Position numbers and translations under genes: made by a program. DNA of 64,000 bases. Source: QFOX01 sp044237845 (GTDB lineage: Bacteria > Pseudomonadota > Alphaproteobacteria > Rickettsiales > UBA3002). The stretch lies in NCBI GenBank assembly GCA_044237845.1, contig JBIIEL010000001.1, positions 62,001 to 126,000 of the forward strand. The letters run 5' to 3'. The first letter of the stretch is position 1, and every line of letters starts with the position of its first letter. Positions 58,426 to 64,000 of this stretch are shown here, piece after piece. The notes under the pieces are model-generated. The model saw nothing but the letters and a program-made list of their open reading frames with translations. It was not told the origin of the DNA and searched no databases.

Positions 58426-59036
58426 TAGTTTGCTCTTGGGATGCAGAGAAGCGGTGCTGGGACAGGCACCGGCGCAATCACTGTCGGTGTTGTTATGGCC
58501 GGTGCGGGCGCCAGAGGCTGTGCCGCAGCAGCAGGTGTGAGCGTGCTTGGTGCGGGTTCCAAAGGCTGCGTTACGGCAGGTGCAGGCGCTGCAGCGGCAC
58601 TGGTGCAGGCATAGTAATAGACCATTTGAATGGGCAGGTTTGCACAGTCGGCCATGGCAGAAGCAATCGCATAACCAATCAGCCCGCCGCCATAAGCCAT
58701 TTCGCTTTTCTCGGTCATCACATAGTCTGGCTCGCCGCGCTCGGCAAAGCCATTGGGTGCACAAAGCCGCTGTGCCTCGGTTGCTGCGAGGTTGCGCAGA
58801 AACTGTTTGCGAGTCTCCAGTTTTTCTTCGCCACCCGCAAGGCTGCCAACCCATGTCCGATTCGTGTTTGTTACGTTGATATAGCGCTTGTTATCGGCTT
58901 CATCCCCCCTGTGGCCGGGAACCATTTCTAGCTGGTTACCTTCATAATTGCGCACCCAGCGCTGGCTGTTATCTGCATGCGAGCAGGCCGCGAGCGAAAG
59001 GGTGAGCAGCAAAAGCGTCAGTTTGCGTAAAGTCAT
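58425..59036 (-). CDS. Lipoprotein with Pro/Ala-rich C-terminus, unknown
   Basis: 203 residues from the ATG at 59036 (AAGGAGA 6 nt upstream). Lipobox LSLAAC (Cys 18). The mature domain (about 25-145) has the sequence FLRNLAATEAQRLCAPNGFAERGEPDYV and a short hydrophobic stretch GGGLIGYAIASAMA. The last 55 residues are almost only Pro, Ala and Thr, as in wall-spanning linkers. No family recognised. Coupled to the following lipoprotein. Pho-box-like promoter. Confidence 0.65.
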   Translation of the reverse strand: MTLRKLTLLLLTLSLAACSHADNSQRWVRNYEGNQLEMVPGHRGDEADNKRYINVTNTNRTWVGSLAGGEEKLETRKQFLRNLAATEAQRLCAPNGFAERGEPDYVMTEKSEMAYGGGLIGYAIASAMADCANLPIQMVYYYACTSAAAAPAPAVTQPLEPAPSTLTPAAAAQPLAPAPAITTPTVIAPVPVPAPLLCIPRAN

Positions 59037-59061
59037 CGGTATCTCCTTCTTAATCGGTAGA

Positions 59062-59103
59062 GGGATAGCATGTTTTTTTGAAAGAATTATGACAGTTTTG
59101 TGA
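59062..59103 (-). promoter_or_regulatory. Pho-box-like promoter before the lipoprotein pair
   Basis: On the minus strand the TCA triplets in CTTCACA, CTGTCAT and CTTTCAA are each 11 bp apart, with the -10-like TATCCC at 59067-59062, 14 bp after the third. The best three-repeat match after the one at 19120-19172. Confidence 0.6.
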
Positions 59104-59150
59104 AGATTTTGGGGGCTGCGCCCCCCCGGGCTGGTTTTTTAGCGCCCACC

Positions 59151-60251
59151 CTACACATTAAACCGGAAATGGAACACGTCGCCGTCCTGCACGAGGTAGT
59201 CTTTGCCCTCGAGGCGGAGTTTGCCCGCTTCCTTCGCGCCTTGCTCGCCGCCAAGGGCGATATAGTCGGCGGCCGCAATCGTCTCGGCGCGGATGAAGCC
59301 TTTTTCGAAATCGGTATGGATGACCCCAGCGGCCTCCGGCGCGGTGGCGCCGCGACGCACCGTCCACGCCCGTGCCTCTTTCGGCCCGATGGTGAAGAAG
59401 GTGAGGATGTCGAGCAGCTTGAAGCCAGTGCGGACGATGCTCGTCAGGCCGGTTTCCTTGAGGCCGAGATCGGCGAGGAATTCTTTCTTTTCTTCCTCGG
59501 TTAGCCCCGCCATTTCGGATTCGATTTTGGCGGAGATGATGACCGAGTCGGCGCCTTTTTCCTTGGCCATTTTCATGGCGGTTTCGGAAAGCGCGTTGCC
59601 GGTCGCGGCGCTGCCTTCATCGACATTGAGGATATACATCACCGGCTTGCTGGTGAGTAGCTGCAAGGCGCGGACGCGCTTGGCCTCCTCGCGATCGGCA
59701 GGTTTGTAGAGACGCGCGGGTTTGCCCTCTCGCAGCAGCGCCAGAATCGGTTCGGCGAGCGTCACCAGCGCTTGCGCTTCCTTATCGCCGCCCTTGGCTT
59801 TTTTCGCGTTATTGTCGACGCGTTTTTCAAGGCTTTCAAGATCGGCAATCGTGAGTTCGAGCTCGATGATTTCCGCGTCGCGCAGCGGGTCGACAGAGCC
59901 TTCCACATGGGTGATGTCGTCGTCGATAAAGCAGCGCAGCACATACATCACCGCGTCCACCTCGCGGATATGGGCGAGGAATTTGTTGCCGAGCCCCTCA
60001 CCCTTGCTCGCGCCGCGCACGAGGCCGGCGATGTCTACGAATTCGAGCTGGTTGGGAATGATGGTCGCGGATTTGGCGATTTCAGCGAGCTTCAGCTGGC
60101 GATCATCCGGCACGGCGATGCGGCCGACATTCGGCTCGATCGTGCAGAACGGGTAGTTCGCCGCTTCCGCCGCCTGCTGGCTCAGCAACGCGTTGAACAG
60201 GGTGGATTTGCCGACATTCGGCAGGCCAACAATACCGCAGTTAAATCCCAT
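59151..60251 (-). CDS. ychF: Ribosome-binding ATPase YchF (Obg family)
   Basis: 366 residues: P-loop GLPNVGKST at 9-17, switch region VDIAGLVRGASKGEGLGNKFL, the atypical base-recognition motif NVDEG (ATP-preferring in YchF), a coiled-coil insertion and a C-terminal TGS domain (GATAPEAAGVIHTDFEKGFIRAETI). An 'OLA1'-type protein linked to translation and stress responses. Followed on the minus strand after 130 bp by the lipoprotein promoter. Confidence 0.97.
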   Translation of the reverse strand: MGFNCGIVGLPNVGKSTLFNALLSQQAAEAANYPFCTIEPNVGRIAVPDDRQLKLAEIAKSATIIPNQLEFVDIAGLVRGASKGEGLGNKFLAHIREVDAVMYVLRCFIDDDITHVEGSVDPLRDAEIIELELTIADLESLEKRVDNNAKKAKGGDKEAQALVTLAEPILALLREGKPARLYKPADREEAKRVRALQLLTSKPVMYILNVDEGSAATGNALSETAMKMAKEKGADSVIISAKIESEMAGLTEEEKKEFLADLGLKETGLTSIVRTGFKLLDILTFFTIGPKEARAWTVRRGATAPEAAGVIHTDFEKGFIRAETIAAADYIALGGEQGAKEAGKLRLEGKDYLVQDGDVFHFRFNV

Positions 60252-60311
60252 GGGTAGGCTCTTTCTTTTATGTGCGATCGCGACAGTTTTCAGGCTGTGG
60301 TTCCTCCATTT

Positions 60312-60376
60312 TTGTCATTCCCGCGAAAGCGGGAATCTCCTTCAAAGGGGATCGCTGCTTTCGCAGGGATGACAAA
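60312..60376. repeat. Element C-like hairpin between ychF and pth
   Basis: GTCATTCCCGC-n-GCGGGAATCTCC, a spacer, then GGGGATCGCTGCTTTCGCAGGGATGAC. The ends GTCATTCCC/GGGATGAC pair. It differs in wording from the other copies but has the same double layout. Fills the 160-bp gap. Confidence 0.65.
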
Positions 60377-60411
60377 GAGTACTGCACAGCCTACTGGCTT
60401 CGCGGTGAATG

Positions 60412-61029
60412 TTATTCCGATTTCTCGGTGGATTCAGGTGTGGGTTCTTTTTTCACCTTAACTGGTGGTGGGTTTAGCGTGGCGGCGACCTTGCTGGCAA
60501 GCGTTTCCGGCGAGTGCTGCCAGAAAAGCGGCAGATGCTCAGCCAGCGCGGCGAGGGTTTTGGTGAGCAGCGGTTCTTCGTCTTTGTTAAAGCGCGCGAG
60601 CACATAGTCGGCCGCGGGGCGCTGATCGGCCGGGCGACCCACGCCGAGGCGGATGCGCCAGTAATCCGCCCCCACCATAGCGTCGATATCCTTGAGGCCG
60701 TTATGGCCATTCGCGCCGCCAGCTTTTTTGATGCGAAGTTTGCCCAGCGGTAGGTCGATCTCGTCATGGATGACGACCAGCTGCGATGGCGGCAGTTTGT
60801 AGAAGGCGAGTGCGGCCTGAACGGATTTGCCGGAGAGGTTCATGAAGGTCTGCGGCTTGAGCAGCAGCAGGGTTTCGCCGCCGAGGGTCATCTGCGCGCA
60901 TTCGCCGTGGAATTTCTTGGTGAAACTGACGCCTGCGGGCGCTACGCAATCAACCGCCATGAAACCGATATTATGGCGCGTCGCGGCGTATTCAGCCCCG
61001 GGATTCCCTAGACCGACAATGAGCCACAT
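60412..61029 (-). CDS. pth: Peptidyl-tRNA hydrolase
   Basis: Releases tRNA from stalled peptidyl-tRNA. It has 205 residues with GLGNPGAEYAATRHNIGF at 6-23, including N9 and the catalytic H19, the conserved PQTFMNLSGKSV and HDEIDLPLGKLR, and KGANGHNGL-type text. The order prs-rplY-pth-ychF is the usual bacterial arrangement. Confidence 0.96.
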   Translation of the reverse strand: MWLIVGLGNPGAEYAATRHNIGFMAVDCVAPAGVSFTKKFHGECAQMTLGGETLLLLKPQTFMNLSGKSVQAALAFYKLPPSQLVVIHDEIDLPLGKLRIKKAGGANGHNGLKDIDAMVGADYWRIRLGVGRPADQRPAADYVLARFNKDEEPLLTKTLAALAEHLPLFWQHSPETLASKVAATLNPPPVKVKKEPTPESTEKSE

Positions 61030-61065
61030 AAAGGCCTCATGAAAAGCGAGGGTGGCGCGAAGCGC

Positions 61066-61776
61066 TTATTTCTTCGCGGCAGGTTTGGCGGCTGCTTTAC
61101 CGTCTTTGCCCGCTGCCGGAGCCGCTGCTGCGGCGGCATCAGCCGCTGCCGCTTTGGTCGACGGCACGGCACCAGCCACCGGTGCGGTGGTTGGTACTTC
61201 CGCTTCCTCTTTCGCACGACCGGCGATGGAGGCGAGGGTGATGTTGCGGCTTTTTACAGCAGAGGCAATGCCCTTGGGCAGGGTGACGCCGCTGAGCTGG
61301 ATCGAGCTACCGATATCGAGCGTGGCTACGTCGATTTCGAGCGATGCAGGAATGCTGGCCACGGGGCAGAGCAGCTCCACCTTGTGTGCCACAATGTTGA
61401 GCACGCCGCCGCGCTTGATGCCGACGGATTTATCGGTGTTGGTGTAGTGCACGGGCACGAATACTTTTACGACCGATTTATCGTCCACCGCGAGGAAATC
61501 CGCGTGTTCGATCTTGTCCGATACCGGGTTGAGCTGAATGTCGCGCGGGATGGCGAAAATTTCTTTGCCACCCAGGTTAAGCGACACGATTTTATTCATG
61601 AAGCCACCACGGAAATATTCGTTGCTGAGCGCGCGCGCTTCAACGTTCGCGCTGACGTTGCTTTTGCCCTTACCGTAGACATTGACCGGCACAAAACCGT
61701 TACGGCGCGCAGCACGTGCAGCGCCCTTACCAGCTTCCGGACGGGTTTCAGCCTTGAATTGAATCGCCGCTTTCAT
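61066..61776 (-). CDS. rplY: 50S ribosomal protein L25, CTC type
   Basis: Binds 5S rRNA. The ATG at 61776 (AGGAGA 7 nt upstream) gives 236 residues: the L25 domain (about 1-95, KGAARAARRNGFVPVNVYGKGKSN) and the TL5/CTC beta domain (HTNTDKSVGIKRGGVLNIV). The C-terminal 45 residues are Ala/Lys/Pro-rich and disordered. Sequence upstream in the same frame has no ribosome-binding site and was excluded. Confidence 0.95.
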   Translation of the reverse strand: MKAAIQFKAETRPEAGKGAARAARRNGFVPVNVYGKGKSNVSANVEARALSNEYFRGGFMNKIVSLNLGGKEIFAIPRDIQLNPVSDKIEHADFLAVDDKSVVKVFVPVHYTNTDKSVGIKRGGVLNIVAHKVELLCPVASIPASLEIDVATLDIGSSIQLSGVTLPKGIASAVKSRNITLASIAGRAKEEAEVPTTAPVAGAVPSTKAAAADAAAAAAPAAGKDGKAAAKPAAKK

Positions 61777-61875
61777 GGGGTATCTCCTTGATTTCTTGTA
61801 ATAATTATTTTCTGTTGCTGCCAAAAGGTGGGGACTTATAGCGATAGCCTTACCCCTTGTCAAGCGCGGCTCACA

Positions 61876-62814
61876 CTAATCAAACAAGCTCGACACGGAG
61901 CTTTCTTCCGAAATGCGGCGGATGCCTTCGGCCAGCAGCGGGGCGATGCTGAGGATGCGGATGTTTTTGCACCCTTTGGTGGCCTCGGTGGGGATGATGG
62001 AGTCTGTCACGACGAGAGATTTGAGCCTCGAGGCGGCGACGCGCTCGATGGCGGGGCCGGAGAGTACGCCGTGGGTGACATAGGCCGAGACGGACTTGGC
62101 GCCCTTGGCGAGCAGTGCATCCCCCGCGTTGCAGAGCGTGCCCGCGGTATCCACGATGTCGTCGAACAGAATGCAGTCGCGCCCTTCCACCTCGCCGATG
62201 ATGTTCATGACTTCCGACACGCCCGCGCGCTCGCGCCGTTTGTCGACGATGGCGAGGTCGGCACCGATTTTCCCGGCCAGCGACCGCGCGCGCACCACGC
62301 CGCCCACATCCGGCGAGACGACCATGACATTGGCAATATCCGACGCGAATTGCTGTTTGATGTCCGCCACGATGACCGGCCGCGCGTATAAATGGTCGAG
62401 CGGAATATCGAAAAAGCCCTGGATTTGCCCGGCATGCAGATCCACCGTCAGCACCCGGTTGGCACCTGCAGTGGTGATGAGGTTGGCGACCAGCTTGGCG
62501 GTGATGGGCGTGCGCGGGCCGGGTTTGCGGTCCTGCCGCGCATAGCCGAAATAGGGGATGACGACGGTGACGCGCCGCGCACTCGCGCGTTTGAGCGCAT
62601 CGAGCGTGATCATCATTTCCATCAGGTTTTCGTTGGCAGGCGCGGAGGTTGACTGAATGAGGAATACATCCTCCCCACGCACGTTTTCCTTCACCTCGAC
62701 GAAAATTTCCTGATCCGAAAAACGGCGGATGCTGGCGGAGGTGAGCGGCACGCCCAAATGCTGCGCCACGGCGGCGGCGAGGGGGGCGTTGCTGTTTCCG
62801 GCGATGAGTTTCAT
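61876..62814 (-). CDS. prs: Ribose-phosphate pyrophosphokinase
   Basis: Makes PRPP from ribose 5-phosphate and ATP. It has 312 residues: SDQEIFVEVKENVRGEDVFLIQST, DLHAGQIQGFFDIPLDHLYA, VSPDVGGVVRARSLA and the PRPP loop CILFDDIVDTAGTL. First gene of the prs-rplY-pth-ychF run on the minus strand; divergent from murI. Confidence 0.98.
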   Translation of the reverse strand: MKLIAGNSNAPLAAAVAQHLGVPLTSASIRRFSDQEIFVEVKENVRGEDVFLIQSTSAPANENLMEMMITLDALKRASARRVTVVIPYFGYARQDRKPGPRTPITAKLVANLITTAGANRVLTVDLHAGQIQGFFDIPLDHLYARPVIVADIKQQFASDIANVMVVSPDVGGVVRARSLAGKIGADLAIVDKRRERAGVSEVMNIIGEVEGRDCILFDDIVDTAGTLCNAGDALLAKGAKSVSAYVTHGVLSGPAIERVAASRLKSLVVTDSIIPTEATKGCKNIRILSIAPLLAEGIRRISEESSVSSLFD

Positions 62815-62908
62815 GGCAACGTCTATAGAGTGTTCATCGGTGAGAGTCTAGAGGCGAGTGGCAAGAATCGCGCTTTCGCTTACGTGGCGGATTCGATATA
62901 GGCAATCT

Positions 62909-63700
62909 ATGCTGGTGATGGATTCAGGACTCGGTGGGTTATCGGTGGTGCGGGCGCTCAAGGGCGCGCGGCCGGGCGTGGCGCTGGCCTATGTGGCGGA
63001 TACGGCATACTTCCCCTATGGCGCTCGCTCGGCGGAGGAACTGCTTTCGCGGGCGACGGGGTTGATTGAGGCGCTTCAGAAAATCTCCGAGAAGAATTCC
63101 GCCCCGACCGGCACGGTCGTGTTGGCGTGTAATACGTTATCGACCTTGTGCCTCGCAGATTTGCGGGCGCGGTTTGCGCTGCCATTTGTGGGTACGGTGC
63201 CAGCGGTGAAGGTGGCGGCGCGGTTTAGTAAAACCAAACGCTTCACACTGCTCGCGACGCCCAACACGGCGGAGAGCGCGTATAGCCGCGCGCTGATTAA
63301 TGAGTTCGCAGCGGGCTGTGTGGTGGATTGTTACGGCGCGCCGAACCTCGCGCGGATGGCGGAGGAATTGCTGCTTGGTGGGGCAGTGAGTGACGATGCG
63401 CTCGCCGCCGAGATCGCGCCGATTTTTCACGACGATGCGCGCGGGAAAACGGATGCGGTGGTGCTCGGCTGCACGCATTATCCGCTGATTGGCGAGCGCC
63501 TGCTCGCCGCGGCGCCGTGGCATGTGGCGTGGATTGATTCCGGCGAGGCGATCGCGCGGCGCGCGCTGAGCGTGGTCGACGAAGAAGCCGTGCGTGAAGG
63601 TGAATCGGTGGCCTATGTCACACGCGCGGAAGATGTGGCGCGCTACCGCGACCTGTTTGCGCGCGAGGGCTTCGCCGAGGTGCGGGCGCTTATTTCATAA
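62909..63700 (+). CDS. murI: Glutamate racemase
   Basis: Supplies D-glutamate for peptidoglycan. The ATG at 62909 gives 263 residues opening VMDSGLGGLSVVRAL. The two catalytic Cys motifs are present: LACNTLSTLC near residue 71 and GCTHYPLIG near residue 188. A GTG at 62858 would add 17 residues without conserved features; the choice is not certain. The last 11 nt overlap the convergent mnmC end. Confidence 0.93.
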   Translation: MLVMDSGLGGLSVVRALKGARPGVALAYVADTAYFPYGARSAEELLSRATGLIEALQKISEKNSAPTGTVVLACNTLSTLCLADLRARFALPFVGTVPAVKVAARFSKTKRFTLLATPNTAESAYSRALINEFAAGCVVDCYGAPNLARMAEELLLGGAVSDDALAAEIAPIFHDDARGKTDAVVLGCTHYPLIGERLLAAAPWHVAWIDSGEAIARRALSVVDEEAVREGESVAYVTRAEDVARYRDLFAREGFAEVRALIS

Positions 63701-64000
63701 ATCGCAACGGGTTCACCGCAGAGAGCAAATCCGTGGTGACGGGCGCGTGCTCACCCGCGATGGCGGAGGCGATGATTTCCGCCGCAAGCGGGGCAGAGAG
63801 CAACCCGCGCGAACCATGCCCGGCGCTGACATATAACCCTTCCGCCAGCGCGCCGACATAGGGCAGCCGATCCGGCGTGGTGGCGCGCAGGCTGGTGCGG
63901 CCGCTGCGCGGCTGGCCATGAATCCAACCCGGTAAAAATGTTTCCACCTCGGCGATGTTTTTGGCGTGGTTTTCGTCGGTGACATTATAGGAAGCATCAC
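63690..64000 (-). CDS. mnmC: C-terminal part of an MnmC-like FAD-dependent oxidoreductase (partial)
   Basis: The reading frame is open to the window edge and ends at 63690. The roughly 103 visible residues contain GRTSLRATTPDRLPYVGALAEGLYVSAGHGSRGLLSAPLAAEIIASAIAG-like text (read in two adjacent motifs), which matches the C-terminal oxidase domain of MnmC, the enzyme finishing mnm5s2U in tRNA. A general D-amino-acid-oxidase-type protein is the alternative. It fits with mnmE and mnmG in this window. Confidence 0.8.
   Translation of the reverse strand, partial: DASYNVTDENHAKNIAEVETFLPGWIHGQPRSGRTSLRATTPDRLPYVGALAEGLYVSAGHGSRGLLSAPLAAEIIASAIAGEHAPVTTDLLSAVNPLRFMK

Noticed and set aside
59108..59137. 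Terminator for ychF at the GGGGGCTGCGCCCCC hairpin
   Set aside because: On the minus strand the stem is followed by A, not T; the T-run lies on the plus side where there is no gene to end. It may be another repeat or part of the promoter region.
1..64000. tRNA and rRNA genes, insertion sequences and prophage genes
   Set aside because: No cloverleaf-like segments, rRNA motifs, transposases or phage structural genes were seen, although a covariance search was not possible.

Overview
The window is about 64 kb of high-GC, gene-dense chromosome from an alphaproteobacterium. The pointers are the parA-parB-rsmG-mnmG-mnmE block with four perfect parS sites, the DUF3576 and DUF3035 (BamF-type) lipoproteins, a 1651-residue NAD-dependent glutamate dehydrogenase, a CycM-type anchored cytochrome c, a petABC operon, a CTC-type L25, and promoters that look CtrA-controlled. 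I cannot name the order or genus. No rRNA, tRNA, CRISPR array, insertion sequence or prophage was seen; nearly all of it is core genome.

Layout: 0-5 kb, the end of a porin, then DUF3576 lipoprotein-leuS-lptE-holA. 5-11.3 kb, the segregation and tRNA-modification block (parB, parA, rsmG, mnmG, mnmE, minus strand). 11.4-18.2 kb, a frameshifted orphan gene and a yejABEF-type peptide importer. 18-25.7 kb, a GNAT protein, cycM, kdsB, a PfkB kinase, ridA, an AmpG-like permease, hemF and trmL. 25.8-30.7 kb, the cytochrome bc1 operon petABC, uppP and a His-rich exported protein. 30.7-39.1 kb, murJ, ribF, lspA, a BamF-like lipoprotein, two M16 peptidase-family genes and mutL. 39.2-48 kb, a small AT-rich GIY-YIG gene, purH, a membrane sugar-nucleotide epimerase and the giant glutamate dehydrogenase. 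48-59 kb, envelope genes: gshB, a BON lipoprotein, yraN, rsmI, an LpoA-like activator, three small basic exported paralogues, an L,D-transpeptidase, a DUF882/YcbK peptidase and two lipoproteins. 59-64 kb, ychF, pth, rplY, prs, murI and the end of mnmC.

The most unusual aspect is repetitive DNA living inside housekeeping genes. Four kinds recur. Element A (about 75-80 bp) lies in the same reading frame inside kdsB and mutL. Element B (about 100 bp) sits directly after stop codons of three genes, with a fragment after a fourth, and in frame inside glutamate dehydrogenase. Element C is a double hairpin; one copy forms the C-terminal tail of YejA. The fourth is a class of hairpins whose arms are degenerate tandem 7- or 8-mers, with sequence differing from locus to locus; it reaches into lptE and purH, and lone arms lie in yejF and mutL. 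hemF carries another in-frame palindromic insertion. The pattern recalls Rickettsia palindromic elements and the heptameric STRR repeats of cyanobacteria.

Two regulatory themes also emerge. Four promoters carry 11-bp-phased TCA repeats at a fixed distance from the -10 (Pho-box-like), all before poorly characterised genes. Four promoters in the 48-55 kb envelope region carry a TTAA-N7-TTAA (CtrA-type) site exactly 11 bp before the -10.
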